Position numbers and translations under genes: made by a program
Assembly (NCBI GenBank): GCA_017546455.1
Contig: JAFYWY010000087.1
Span: 1 to 47,650, forward strand
Reading direction: 5' to 3'
From: Opitutales bacterium
GTDB lineage: Bacteria > Verrucomicrobiota > Verrucomicrobiia > Opitutales > UBA953
Length of the DNA stretch: 47,650 bases
Part shown: piece after piece, positions 24,871-33,366 of the stretch
Layout of the letters: each line of letters opens with the position of its first letter
Position numbering within the stretch: the first letter of the stretch is position 1
Notes under the pieces: model-generated
What the model was told of the DNA's origin: nothing
Database searches by the model: none
What the model saw: the letters and a program-made list of their open reading frames with translations, nothing else

Positions 24871-25785
24871 ATGAATATCGCAGAAATCCGCAACAGCCTG
24901 CCGTCCGAGGCACTCATGAACGTCGAAGGGCTTCCCTTCAAAAAAATCGCCTCCGGAAAAGTGCGCGAAATTTTCGACCTCGGCGACAAACTTCTGATTG
25001 TCGCGACCGACCGCATCTCCGCGTTTGACGCAATTATGCCGAACGGCGTTCCCGGCAAGGGCATTTTGCTCACGCAAATCAGCCTCTGGTGGTTTGAGCA
25101 GGCCGCGAAAATCATGCCGACTCACCTCGTCCCCGAGCACTACAAAGCCATCGCGGAAGTCCTGAAAGACTTCCCGCAGCTCATTGCACGCTCGATGCTT
25201 GTCCGCAAGCTGACCCCGCTCCCGATTGAAGCCGTCGTCCGCGGCTACCTCGCAGGTTCCGGCTGGAAAGAATACAAGAAGACGCAAGCAATTCTCGACC
25301 ACGCGCTTCCCGCCGGCATGCTCGAAAGCGACAAGCTCCCGACGCCGATCTTCACGCCGTCCACAAAGGCCGCCGAAGGCCACGACGAGCCGATTACCGA
25401 AGCACAGTGCGCGGAAATCCTCGGCGACGCCGTTTTTGCGAAAGTTAAGAACGCGACGCTCGAACTCTTTGCGCTCGGCACGCAGATTGCCGACCGCGCA
25501 GGCCTGATTCTTGCGGATACGAAGTTCGAATTCGGTCTCGACGACGCCAAGAACCTTTTCCTCATCGACGAAGTGCTCACACCGGACTCTTCCCGCTACT
25601 GGCCGCAGGAAGGCTACGCGCCGGGCAAAGCCCAGCCGTCCTTCGACAAACAGTTCGTCCGCGATTACCTGGAAAGCCTCGATTGGAACAAGCAACCGCC
25701 CGCACCGGCCTTGCCGGAAGACATCGTTGCAAAGTCCCGCGACCTCTATCTCGGCGCGCTCGAAAAGCTGCTCGCTTCCGCCTAA
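24871..25785 (+). CDS. purC: SAICAR synthetase PurC
   Basis: PurC (phosphoribosylaminoimidazole-succinocarboxamide synthase) joins aspartate to CAIR in purine synthesis. The 304-residue long form shows IASGKVREIFD (27-37), the signature VATDRISAFDAIMPNGVPGKG, EAVVRGYLAGSGWKEY and IADTKFEFG-type ILADTKFEFG followed by DEVLTPDSSRYW. It begins just after the tRNA terminator and is followed after 15 bases by purE, so the two form an operon for consecutive steps. Confidence 0.96.
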   Translation: MNIAEIRNSLPSEALMNVEGLPFKKIASGKVREIFDLGDKLLIVATDRISAFDAIMPNGVPGKGILLTQISLWWFEQAAKIMPTHLVPEHYKAIAEVLKDFPQLIARSMLVRKLTPLPIEAVVRGYLAGSGWKEYKKTQAILDHALPAGMLESDKLPTPIFTPSTKAAEGHDEPITEAQCAEILGDAVFAKVKNATLELFALGTQIADRAGLILADTKFEFGLDDAKNLFLIDEVLTPDSSRYWPQEGYAPGKAQPSFDKQFVRDYLESLDWNKQPPAPALPEDIVAKSRDLYLGALEKLLASA

Positions 25786-25800
25786 GAAAGGATTACTCAG

Positions 25801-26187
25801 ATGAAAGCTTACATTTTGATGGGTTCCGAGTCCGACATGCCGCACGCGGAAAAAATCGCGGAAGGCCTGAAGGCGGAAGGCGTTGACTTCGAATATTTCG
25901 TGCGCAGCGCCCATAAGGATCCTGTCGGCGTTTACAACTACGTGAAGGCGCACGACGATGAGCCGAAGGTCCTCTTCATCACGATTGCGGGCCGCTCCAA
26001 CGCACTCTCCGGCGTCGTCGCCGCAAACGCGAAAAAGCCCGTGCTCGCCTGCCCGCCGTTTAAGGACAAGCTCGACTTCCTCGTGAACATCAATTCGACC
26101 CTCCAAATGCCGTCGAAGACACCGGTGCTCACGGTTCTTGAGCCGTCGAACTGCGCACTCGCCGCAGCCCGCATCCTGAGCGTTTAA
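25801..26187 (+). CDS. purE: Class II-type AIR carboxylase PurE
   Basis: PurE supplies CAIR, the substrate of PurC. This copy has 128 residues and the features of class II PurE, the animal-like form that uses AIR and CO2 directly. These are SAHK at 36-39 (class I has SAHRTP), AGRSN at 63-67 (class I has AGGAAHLPG), and CPP at 84-86. Class I enzymes are about 160 residues and need PurK to make N5-CAIR. The start MKAYILMGSESDMP is the usual nucleotide-binding beginning of PurE, and an AAAGGA stretch sits about 8 bases upstream as ribosome binding site. purK is absent here, consistent with but not proof of class II chemistry. Confidence 0.88.
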   Translation: MKAYILMGSESDMPHAEKIAEGLKAEGVDFEYFVRSAHKDPVGVYNYVKAHDDEPKVLFITIAGRSNALSGVVAANAKKPVLACPPFKDKLDFLVNINSTLQMPSKTPVLTVLEPSNCALAAARILSV

Positions 26188-26208
26188 TTCCGCGCACGCG
26201 AATTCAAC

Positions 26209-26260
26209 ACGCGCTCCGCTTATCTCCGAGAGCCTCGGATTTCGCGGAGCGCGTTTTATT
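26209..26260 (+). terminator. Rho-independent terminator after purE
   Basis: ACGCGCTCCGC (26209-26219) pairs with GCGGAGCGCGT (26244-26254), with an inner TCCGAG...CTCGGA hairpin in the loop, then a T-rich tail. It closes purC-purE. Confidence 0.9.
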
Positions 26261-26332
26261 TTCGGAAGCAACGTTTATATCTCCGCCAAATCCCGTATTG
26301 ATAAAAAAAGAGGATTCGGAGAAAATTTTTCC

Positions 26333-26995
26333 ATGAAGTTTTTAGCTTGGACCAGTCTTTTTGCCCTCGTAGCCGTACTGCTTAACGGCAAGTCCGACGA
26401 AGCACTCGTTGAACTCAAAATCGAGCTCCCGCCGGTGGCACTCGTCGGTACGCCGCAACCGATTCGCGTGCCCGCAGAACGCCTCGCACCCGCACAGACT
26501 CCGGTCGTAAAAATCCCGAAAGGCTGCACGAATCTCGCTGCCGGAAAAACCGTAACGGCTTCTGACAAAAATCCGATCGTCGGCGAAGCGGCCTATTTGA
26601 CAGACGGCGACAAAGACGGCGACGAAGGCTACGAAGTCGAACTCGCGCCGGGGCTACAGTGGATCCAAATCGACCTCGGCGAAGCAGCCGACATCTTTGC
26701 AATCGCGCTCTGGCACTACCATCGCCAAAAGCGTGTTTATCATGACGTCGTCATCCAAGTCTCGGACGATCCCGTTTTCAAAAAGGACGTAAAGACCGTT
26801 TTCAATAACGACTTCGACAACTCGTCCAAGCTCGGCAAAGGCGAAGACAAGGTTTATATCGAAACCCATGCGGGGAAAATCATTCCCGTAAACGGCGTGC
26901 ACGGGCGCTATGTACGCTTCTACTCCCGGGGCAATACGTCCGACGGCGGTAATCACTACATCGAAGCCGAAGTTTACGGGAAAAGAAAAGATTAA
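26333..26995 (+). CDS. Exported discoidin (F5/8 type C)-like domain protein
   Basis: A 220-residue protein with an N-terminal signal peptide or single anchor (hydrophobic 5-18). Residues 65-220 form one galactose-binding-like beta-sandwich: NLAAGKTVTAS, YLTDGDK, QWIQIDLGEAADIFAIALW and GRYVRFYSRGNTSDGGNHYIEAEVYG are typical of the discoidin or F5/8 type C family. Such domains bind carbohydrate or cell-surface polymers, and no catalytic domain accompanies it. The part 25-60 is a proline-rich linker. It is monocistronic, followed by a bidirectional terminator. The ligand is unknown. Confidence 0.78.
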   Translation: MKFLAWTSLFALVAVLLNGKSDEALVELKIELPPVALVGTPQPIRVPAERLAPAQTPVVKIPKGCTNLAAGKTVTASDKNPIVGEAAYLTDGDKDGDEGYEVELAPGLQWIQIDLGEAADIFAIALWHYHRQKRVYHDVVIQVSDDPVFKKDVKTVFNNDFDNSSKLGKGEDKVYIETHAGKIIPVNGVHGRYVRFYSRGNTSDGGNHYIEAEVYGKRKD

Positions 26996-27094
26996 AGCTT
27001 AAAGATTAGGGCTTAAAGAAGAGCGGATGCAAAGTCAGACATAGGCAACTGCTTAGGTCCGGAGGTCGGTCTCGGAGCGATTGGAGAAAGTAGT

Positions 27095-27127
27095 AAAAAA
27101 ACCGACTTGAGATTCAAGTCGGTTTTT
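27095..27127. terminator. Bidirectional terminator between two convergent genes
   Basis: AAAACCGACTTGA (about 27098-27110) pairs with CAAGTCGGTTTTT (27115-27127), with A- and T-runs on both sides, so it works in both directions. It serves the discoidin-like gene and the convergent small gene at 27139. The stretch 26996-27060 before it holds only two imperfect GCTTAAAGA repeats. Confidence 0.92.
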
Positions 27128-27138
27128 ATGTTTCGGAT

Positions 27139-27387
27139 TTAACCGAGCGCCCATTCGAAAACGCCGAAGCGTTTCTTTAGCTCGATATCCAGAAATTGCC
27201 AGCCGGACTCCGTGAGCCCGCCTGTATCCGGATTGATGTGATCCCAATCGGTAACGCGAATTTTCTCGCGACGGCCGTCATGGGTATGTGCAAAAACGGA
27301 AACGGGGTTTCCGAAGATGCGGGAGACTCTGATCACGCGAACACAGTCGCCGGAAGCGCACTGCAAAGAATTGTCGATGGTTTCCAT
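27139..27387 (-). CDS. Small conserved-looking protein of unknown function
   Basis: An 82-residue acidic protein without signal or membrane segment. Not recognised. It has two Cys early (QCASGDC), a VSVFAHTHDGRREKIRVTDWDHINPDTGG middle and an aromatic C-terminus (FGVFEWALG). Support for being real comes from its own terminator on the 3' side, an ATG at a sensible distance from the suf terminator upstream, and no competing frame. It could be an uncharacterised lineage-specific protein. Confidence 0.5.
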   Translation of the reverse strand: METIDNSLQCASGDCVRVIRVSRIFGNPVSVFAHTHDGRREKIRVTDWDHINPDTGGLTESGWQFLDIELKKRFGVFEWALG

Positions 27388-27466
27388 GTGGTTGATTCGT
27401 GTGGTTGAGGATTAATGTTGCTCCACCGCGGAACAAACGAAGCCTGACAAGACAAAGAAAACAGCG

Positions 27467-27499
27467 CGCCTTCGCAAGCGAAAAACGCAGGCGAAGGCG
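27467..27499 (-). terminator. Hairpin terminator of the suf operon
   Basis: CGCCTTCGC (27467-27475) pairs with GCGAAGGCG (27491-27499). On the minus strand a moderately T-rich tail follows. It lies 25 bases after the sufD stop. The rest of the 27388-27523 spacer shows nothing else. Confidence 0.6.
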
Positions 27500-27523
27500 A
27501 TTTATCGAAGCCAACAATGCCGC

Positions 27524-28714
27524 TTAGCGGGTGCCAAATTTTTCAGCGATTTTCTCGCGCACGAAATCAGCGACCGCACAACCGGCGCAGGCGTTAATCA
27601 CTTCGTCCATGAAACCGAGCGTGAGCAGCATGCGGGCATCCGCTTCGGGCAAGCCGCGCTGAAGCAGATAGAAAAGCTGGTCGGCGTCGAGTGTTCCCGT
27701 CGTCGCACCGTGCGAACATTGGACGTCGTTGGCGTCGATTTCCAATCCCGGAAGCGAGTGTGCTTCGGCATCTTCGGAAAGCACGAGATTGCGGCAGGAC
27801 TGAACGGCGTTAGTTTGCTGCGCGACTTTATCGACAAGGATGCTTCCCGAGAAAATAGTGCGGGAACGATCCAAGAGCGCGTTTTTGCAAAGCAGATTCG
27901 AGCGGGCTCCCGGTGCGGCATGACGCTGAATCGTGCGCCAGTCGATTTCCTGATCGCCGGAAGCGACATTGAGCGCGCGCCAATCCAAGAGGGCATCGCG
28001 CCCGTCCGCGCAGAGTTCCGTCGCCGTACGGGCATGCAAAGCGCCCAAGCAGAAATCAACGCCGCGCACCGTTGCATTTTCGCCGGCGACGACATTTTCC
28101 GTACGATACATTTTCGATGCGGGTGCGAGCGCCTGGACAAAGTCACGGGAGAATTCGGCGCCGTCGGCGACGAGAATTTCGTTGCGGGAAAGCGTCAGCG
28201 TTGCGTCGGCCTCGGCATCTGCACTGTAAAATTCGCAGAGTTTTGCAAAGCCGTTGCGACCGATTTCAACGCGCGAAGCCGGGAAGCTTGCACTGCCGGC
28301 ACTGCACTGCCAGCGGAAGACAACAAAGGGTTCGTCGAAGCGCGTCTCGGCGGGAACGGACAGAATAACCCCGCTGCGGGAAACGGCATCGTGATATTGA
28401 ATCAGCGCTTCCATACCGAGGCGCGGCGTCGTCGAAAACGGAATGTCGGAAGCGGCCTCAAAGCGGGCTCCGGCGGCAAGGGCTTCATCACTCAATTGCG
28501 AGAAGACGAGTCGTTCGTCAACGAAGACAAGGATGCCGGAAGCACCGAGTGCGCGGCGGCGGGCCTCGTCGATGTATTTTTCAACCACGGCAGCATCCGG
28601 CTCTGCCGGAGCACTGAAGCCGTTGAGCCGGACGCGGCTGATTTGGGCGAAACGCCAGGCTTCGTCTTTAACGAGCGAGGCGGAATTCCACGATTCGGAA
28701 AGGTGTGCGTTCAT
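27524..28714 (-). CDS. sufD: Fe-S cluster assembly protein SufD
   Basis: SufD pairs with SufB and SufC in the scaffold complex that builds iron-sulfur clusters. The 396-residue protein is mostly beta-helix with the C-terminal family signature CSHGATTGTLDADQLFYLLQRGLPEADARMLL, equivalent to the CSHGAT...FYL.SRG of SufD/SufB. The scaffold residues NALLDRSRTIFSGSILVDKVAQQTNA also match. It starts 14 bases after the sufB stop. sufC, which usually lies between sufB and sufD, is missing, and neither a cysteine desulfurase nor SufU is nearby. Confidence 0.9.
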   Translation of the reverse strand: MNAHLSESWNSASLVKDEAWRFAQISRVRLNGFSAPAEPDAAVVEKYIDEARRRALGASGILVFVDERLVFSQLSDEALAAGARFEAASDIPFSTTPRLGMEALIQYHDAVSRSGVILSVPAETRFDEPFVVFRWQCSAGSASFPASRVEIGRNGFAKLCEFYSADAEADATLTLSRNEILVADGAEFSRDFVQALAPASKMYRTENVVAGENATVRGVDFCLGALHARTATELCADGRDALLDWRALNVASGDQEIDWRTIQRHAAPGARSNLLCKNALLDRSRTIFSGSILVDKVAQQTNAVQSCRNLVLSEDAEAHSLPGLEIDANDVQCSHGATTGTLDADQLFYLLQRGLPEADARMLLTLGFMDEVINACAGCAVADFVREKIAEKFGTR

Positions 28715-28728
28715 GACTTGTCCTTGCG

Positions 28729-30153
28729 TTAGGCGACGGAGCCTTCCATTTCCATTTCAATCAGACGTTTGAGTTCGACCGAGTATTCCATCGGGAATTC
28801 TTTAACAAGGTCGTTCACAAAACCGTTAACGGCGAGACTCATCGCTTCCGCTTCGCTCAGGCCGCGCTGTTGCATGTAGAAAATCTGTTCGGCGGAAACC
28901 TTGGAAACACTGGCTTCGTGCTGTGTCTGCGAAGCGTTCCCGTGAACGGTGATCGCCGGATACGTGCCCGTCGCCGAATGCTCGTTGATGAGCAGCGTAT
29001 GGCATTCGCTGTTGTTTTTGCAGCCCTTGAGGTGCTTCGGGATCGAGACGAGACCGCGATAATTGGCACGCCCTTCGCCGGTCGAAACGGACTTCGAAAT
29101 GATGTTGGAGGTTGTTCCGTCGGCGAGGTGAATCATCTTGGCGCCGGTGTCCTGCACCTGTCCGGTGTGGGCAAGCGCGATGGAAAGCACTTCCCCGCGC
29201 GCGCGTTCACCTTTGAGAATCACGCCCGGATACTTCATCGTCAGGCGCGAACCGATATTGCAATCGACCCAGCGGATTTCCGCATCCTCCATGGCGAGAC
29301 CGCGTTGCGTGACCAAATTGTAAATATTGGAAGCCCAATTCTGAACGGTAACGTATTGAATCTTGGCGCCCTTGAGCGCGACGAGTTCAACGACTCCGGA
29401 GTGCAGCGTTGCCGTATCGAAACGCGGCGCCGTACAGCCTTCCATGTAAACGAGCTCGGCGCCTTCGTCGGCGATAATGAGCGTACGTTCGAATTGCCCG
29501 AAGTTCTCGGCGTTAATGCGGAAATAGGCCTGAAGCGGCTGGGCGACTTTCACGCCCTTGGGCACATAAACGAACGAGCCGCCGGAGAAACAGGCGCTGT
29601 TGAGCGCGGAATACTTGCTGTCCGTCGTCGGAATAACTTTCCCGAACCAGGGACGGAAGATATCCGCGTACTTGGTCAGTCCTTCGTTAGGCCCGACGAA
29701 AATTACGCCCTGCTTTTCGAGGTCGGCCTTGAGGCGGGAATAGGCGGACTCGGAGTCAAACTGCGCATCGACGCCGGCGAGGAATTTGCGTTCCTGCTCG
29801 GGTACGCCGAGGCGCTCGAAGGTTTGCTTCACGTCTTCGGGCACATCCTCCCAACTGCGCGCCGCGTCCTTGTTTTTGGCGAGGTAGTAGCGGATTTTAT
29901 CGAAATCGACATCCTTAATCCACTCCGGAGCCCAATGCGTCGGAAGCGGTTTTTTATAAAAAATCTCAAGTGCTTTTTTTCGGAATGCTCGAATCCAGTC
30001 CGGCTCGTTTTTCGCGTCGGAAATATAATCGATAACGCGCTCGCTCAACCCCAATCCCGCATCAAATGCGTATTCTTCCGCCACGGAGAAATCGCCTGCG
30101 GAACGGTCGATATTGATGGCGTCGGGCGCCTTTTTCGCGGTTGTCTCGCTCAT
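28729..30153 (-). CDS. sufB: Fe-S cluster assembly protein SufB
   Basis: SufB is the main scaffold subunit of the SUF system. The 474-residue protein has the N-terminal [16 protein letters not shown] stretch, the [15 protein letters not shown] region, [25 protein letters not shown], and [19 protein letters not shown] with the conserved Cys. The C-terminal part has [33 protein letters not shown]. It is the first gene of the pair with sufD, and transcription begins next to an octamer-pair terminator that ends the upstream TPR gene. Confidence 0.96.
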   Translation of the reverse strand: MSETTAKKAPDAINIDRSAGDFSVAEEYAFDAGLGLSERVIDYISDAKNEPDWIRAFRKKALEIFYKKPLPTHWAPEWIKDVDFDKIRYYLAKNKDAARSWEDVPEDVKQTFERLGVPEQERKFLAGVDAQFDSESAYSRLKADLEKQGVIFVGPNEGLTKYADIFRPWFGKVIPTTDSKYSALNSACFSGGSFVYVPKGVKVAQPLQAYFRINAENFGQFERTLIIADEGAELVYMEGCTAPRFDTATLHSGVVELVALKGAKIQYVTVQNWASNIYNLVTQRGLAMEDAEIRWVDCNIGSRLTMKYPGVILKGERARGEVLSIALAHTGQVQDTGAKMIHLADGTTSNIISKSVSTGEGRANYRGLVSIPKHLKGCKNNSECHTLLINEHSATGTYPAITVHGNASQTQHEASVSKVSAEQIFYMQQRGLSEAEAMSLAVNGFVNDLVKEFPMEYSVELKRLIEMEMEGSVA

Positions 30154-30214
30154 AATAATATTAGCGCAGTAGAGTATTGAGATTCATTTTCGTTTGCAAC
30201 GCGCAAAATGCAAT

Positions 30215-30241
30215 CGTTCCCGCAGGCAAGCTACGGGAACG
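30215..30241 (-). terminator. Inverted octamer pair, likely terminator of the TPR gene
   Basis: CGTTCCCG (30215-30222) and CGGGAACG (30234-30241) face each other across 11 bases, between the 3' end of the TPR gene and the start of sufB. On the minus strand the T-run after the stem is weak, so termination may be partial. Confidence 0.55.
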
Positions 30242-30259
30242 ACAACAACTTCGGCGACT

Positions 30260-32035
30260 TTAGAGAACCGTCTGAATTTCGGTATCGGAATCGCTGGCTC
30301 GTCCGGTGGTGTCGAGCAGCGCGCTCACGCGTTCGAGGTAGGAATCGCGCTCGGCGATGAAAATCATGCGGTCGCTCCCGAGGAAGCGCTGGATTTTTTC
30401 GAGAGTTCGGCGCGGCGGACGGCGGGAATCCAACAATTCGGGCAGATAGCGCAACAGGACTTCGACGTCTTTCTTTTCAATCGCATAATTGACCAGAGCG
30501 ACCAAAGCCTTGTGATTGTAGTTCTCCGCACGGTAAGCGGCTTCGTAGGCGCTTCGACCTTCGTCGAGCAAGCCCATTTCCGTCAGGCGGCGGCCGACCA
30601 AGATGAGCTGCGGCACGGAGATCGTTTTGTTCTTCAACGTATTTTCCAACGCGAGGCGGCCGAGAGATTCGTCGCCGTTTTTGTAATAGGCGAATGTGCG
30701 AAGGCAGTTCAGCGCCGCGGAATTCTGATCCACCCATTCGATATTTTCCCGCGAGAGGCGTTCCAGCAGCTCGAGTGCTTCCTTCGGGCGATTCGCGGCA
30801 ACAAGGGCTTCGATGTAAACCATTTCAAAACGCGTAATATTTTCAAAGACGCGATTTTCCGCGATTTTGTAAAGGCGCTCGACGAGAGCGAAATCATCCT
30901 TCCCCGCGGCATGCTGGGCCAGCTGGAAGAGTGCGACCGGATCGTCGTTGTAGCGGCGAATGTATTCGCTGATACGCTTTTCGCGAATGGTCTTATTTTT
31001 CACGGGGTCGAAAAGAGCAATGATACGAATTTGGACTTCGGGTGTGTCCTGCCCTTCCTTAAACGCGGCCTGGAGCAAGCCGGTCATCGCGCGCATCGCA
31101 TCGCCCTGCGTTGCCAGATAGTGCGCGCGCAACAACACGACCTGCGGATTACCGCCGCTTTCACGGACGACGCGATCGAGGAAGCTCAAGGCTTCTTCGC
31201 GTTCGCCGGATTCCCACAGAATCTGCGCACGCAAGACCTGCCCCGTCAGCGTCTTGTTCAAGCCGTAACGATCCATTTCCTTGAGCGCAAACTCGAAGCG
31301 TCCGCGCAAAATCGCAGCCTGCACGGCGCCGACCGAAAGGAGCATTTTGTTTTCTTCCGCGCGCTTCTTGCGTTCGCCGAGCTCGGCTTTTTCTTCTTCG
31401 GAGGAGCTTGCCTCCTGAGCCTGAGCGAGTTCGGCGATGCGGGCTTCCATTTGCGGAATAAGCTCTTCCGCCGCCTGAATCAACGTGTCATCTTCCGCGG
31501 TTTCGAGGCAGCGCTTCAGGAAATAAACGACGTATTCCTTGTGTTCGATTGCAGCCGGAAGGCCTTCCGCCAGGAGCTTAATCGCATCTTTGATCATGCG
31601 CTGGTGGAACATCAGATAGGAATAATAAATACGGCCGTCGGGATTCATCGGCGAAAGCACAAGGCCGGTGCGAATCCCCTGAATGACTTCGCCGGGAGTC
31701 TTGGCTTCACGCGCCTTGGCGATATACATGTCGCCGAGCTTCTTGCGGTGCTCCAAACGTGCTTCGCGGCTGAAAGGATAAATAAGCATCGTCCAATAAG
31801 ACGTATCTTCCAGGCCCTTGCGGTATTTGTCGTTCGCGTAGCGGGCGTAGGCAATACCGAGGTAGCCGAGCACCGCAAAGAACGCGAGCAGGAAAATAAT
31901 CCGCTTCCAATTGATGAAGAGCTTCCAATTTCCGGACTTCGCGCGCGCATAGGCGGCAAAACCGAAATACTGATCGTTTCTGAAAATCTTTTTCTTAGGC
32001 CCCGTGTTCGAAGCCGCTTGTTCTTCCTTAGCCAT
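30260..32035 (-). CDS. TPR-repeat inner-membrane protein
   Basis: A 591-residue protein with a basic cytoplasmic N-terminus, one membrane span (about 45-64) and a long periplasmic part made of tetratricopeptide-like helical repeats (residues about 90-585). Repeat-like units are visible as AILRGRFEFALKEM, ILWESGEREEALSFLDRV, EALVAANRPKEALELLERL and LTEMGLLDEGRSAYEAAY. Residues 195-230 form a charged coiled coil (EASSSEEEKAELGERKK). No catalytic motif is seen, so the role is probably protein-protein interaction or envelope assembly. No nearby partner is obvious. Confidence 0.75.
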   Translation of the reverse strand: MAKEEQAASNTGPKKKIFRNDQYFGFAAYARAKSGNWKLFINWKRIIFLLAFFAVLGYLGIAYARYANDKYRKGLEDTSYWTMLIYPFSREARLEHRKKLGDMYIAKAREAKTPGEVIQGIRTGLVLSPMNPDGRIYYSYLMFHQRMIKDAIKLLAEGLPAAIEHKEYVVYFLKRCLETAEDDTLIQAAEELIPQMEARIAELAQAQEASSSEEEKAELGERKKRAEENKMLLSVGAVQAAILRGRFEFALKEMDRYGLNKTLTGQVLRAQILWESGEREEALSFLDRVVRESGGNPQVVLLRAHYLATQGDAMRAMTGLLQAAFKEGQDTPEVQIRIIALFDPVKNKTIREKRISEYIRRYNDDPVALFQLAQHAAGKDDFALVERLYKIAENRVFENITRFEMVYIEALVAANRPKEALELLERLSRENIEWVDQNSAALNCLRTFAYYKNGDESLGRLALENTLKNKTISVPQLILVGRRLTEMGLLDEGRSAYEAAYRAENYNHKALVALVNYAIEKKDVEVLLRYLPELLDSRRPPRRTLEKIQRFLGSDRMIFIAERDSYLERVSALLDTTGRASDSDTEIQTVL

Positions 32036-32115
32036 AACTGTTCCCGATTATCGCGCATTCCGGCCGCACGAAGCAACAGATTTCCGCGAAACCGGAAAAG
32101 GCAAACCGCAAATAA

Positions 32116-32162
32116 AACCGGCAGGCAGCGAATGGAGAAGTTCCGTTCACTGCCCGCCGGTT
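32116..32162 (-). terminator. Long hairpin terminator after the BioD-DRTGG gene
   Basis: AACCGGC, then GGCAGCGAATGGA, pairs with TCCGTTCACTGCC, then GCCGGTT, with few mismatches and a 4-base loop (32116-32162). It is downstream of the gene ending at 32182. On the minus strand A/T-rich bases follow. Confidence 0.75.
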
Positions 32163-32181
32163 CCGACTCACCGTCGCCGCC

Positions 32182-33342
32182 TCAGAGTTGCTCCAGGAGG
32201 CGGGACAAATCGATGTTATTTCTTACGAGTTCTTCAATCGTCGTCACCTTATCGCGGTCCGACGGCTGAGTTTTGACAATCATCGCATTGATGCGGGACG
32301 CCGCAGCGAAACATTCGCGCGCGGTGGCAACAACGGGGATCTGCAACTGACGCAGCATTTCGATAATGCGTGCGTTCGGGCGCAGGCCGTTTGAAAGCAC
32401 GACACCGGTCAGGTGCGGCAAAGCCGCCGTCCCGGATGCCGCGATCAGCGAAAAGAGCAGATCTTCACGGTCGCCCGGCGTAATAATCAACGTTCCCGCC
32501 TTGATGTAGTCCAAAACGCTCTGGGCCGACATCGCCCCGATGATGATTTTGTTCACGCGCTGATTCCGCCCGGGCTCCACCGGAACAAGCCATTCGGCGC
32601 TGATAACTTCCGCAATCTGCGAAAAATTCGGACGCGCAAGGGACTTTTCCAAAGGCAAAACGCCGAGCAGCGGAATCCCCAAGGCCTCCAAAGCCTTGCC
32701 GACATAATGCGTAATTTCGTCTTTTTTCTCCGGAATAATCTTGTTGAGAATCGCGCCGACGCATTGGACTCCCTTACTGTCGAAAAGCGCCTTGTTGAGC
32801 GCAATTTCGTCCACCGGCTTCCCGATTCCGCCGGAAGCGACGATAATCGCTTTCGCGCCGAGCGTCGCCGCGTTGTCCGCATTGGAAGTCCCGAATACCG
32901 AACCGACCCCGGCGTGACCGGACCCCTCGATAATAACGATGTCCTTCCCGTAAGCCACACGGTCGAAGGCACGGCAAATCGCGTTTTGGATCTTCGGATG
33001 CATCTCCGCCGAATGGTCGAGATAATTGCGCGTAAAGGCGGAATCGACAGCGACGGGCGACATTGCCGGAAGCGGAATCTTGACGTCGTAAACGCTATTG
33101 AGCAGAAACGTGTCTTCATCGACCTCGACCTCATTGTCCATTTTGACAATGCGCTGAGCGACGGGCTTGATGTAGCTGACGTCTTTTCCGAGTTGCTTGA
33201 GCGCCCCGAAAAGCCCGAGCGAAGTCGTCGTTTTCCCGTCATTTTGGCGGGTGGCGGCGACGAAAACACGTTTCGTGGAAACGTTCATCGGGCGCGTAAG
33301 CAGCCCCGGAACGTCGTTGGCAAATGCCGTTTTATTAATCAT
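32182..33342 (-). CDS. Phosphotransacetylase N-terminal half: BioD-like plus DRTGG domain
   Basis: This 386-residue protein corresponds to the regulatory N-terminal half of long Pta enzymes. It has a P-loop AAA/BioD-like domain with ATRQNDGKTTTSLGLF (about 30-45; Walker A-like GKTT), then IVIIEGSGHAGVGS as Walker B region. Residues about 215-330 form a DRTGG domain (HLTGVVLSNGLRPN and IPVVATAREC parts). It lacks the catalytic PTA domain, which is encoded separately just upstream at 33367. The start is MINKTA (33342). MNVSTKR at 33288 is a possible alternative because it directly precedes the first strand. It may sense NADH or pyruvate as in long Pta proteins, an inference. Confidence 0.82.
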   Translation of the reverse strand: MINKTAFANDVPGLLTRPMNVSTKRVFVAATRQNDGKTTTSLGLFGALKQLGKDVSYIKPVAQRIVKMDNEVEVDEDTFLLNSVYDVKIPLPAMSPVAVDSAFTRNYLDHSAEMHPKIQNAICRAFDRVAYGKDIVIIEGSGHAGVGSVFGTSNADNAATLGAKAIIVASGGIGKPVDEIALNKALFDSKGVQCVGAILNKIIPEKKDEITHYVGKALEALGIPLLGVLPLEKSLARPNFSQIAEVISAEWLVPVEPGRNQRVNKIIIGAMSAQSVLDYIKAGTLIITPGDREDLLFSLIAASGTAALPHLTGVVLSNGLRPNARIIEMLRQLQIPVVATARECFAAASRINAMIVKTQPSDRDKVTTIEELVRNNIDLSRLLEQL

Positions 33343-33366
33343 CGAAAATCAAAAATAAATCGTGTC

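Noticed and set aside
25801-26187. purE as a truncated gene
   Set aside because: The short length is explained by class II type; start, motifs and C-terminus are all present.
24727-26271. 514-codon minus-strand frame opposite purC and purE
   Set aside because: It runs antisense through tRNA-Ser sequence and two clear enzymes.
30194-32269. 691-codon plus-strand frame opposite the TPR gene
   Set aside because: Composition is rich in Arg, Phe and His with no domain, and the opposite strand has a convincing TPR membrane protein.
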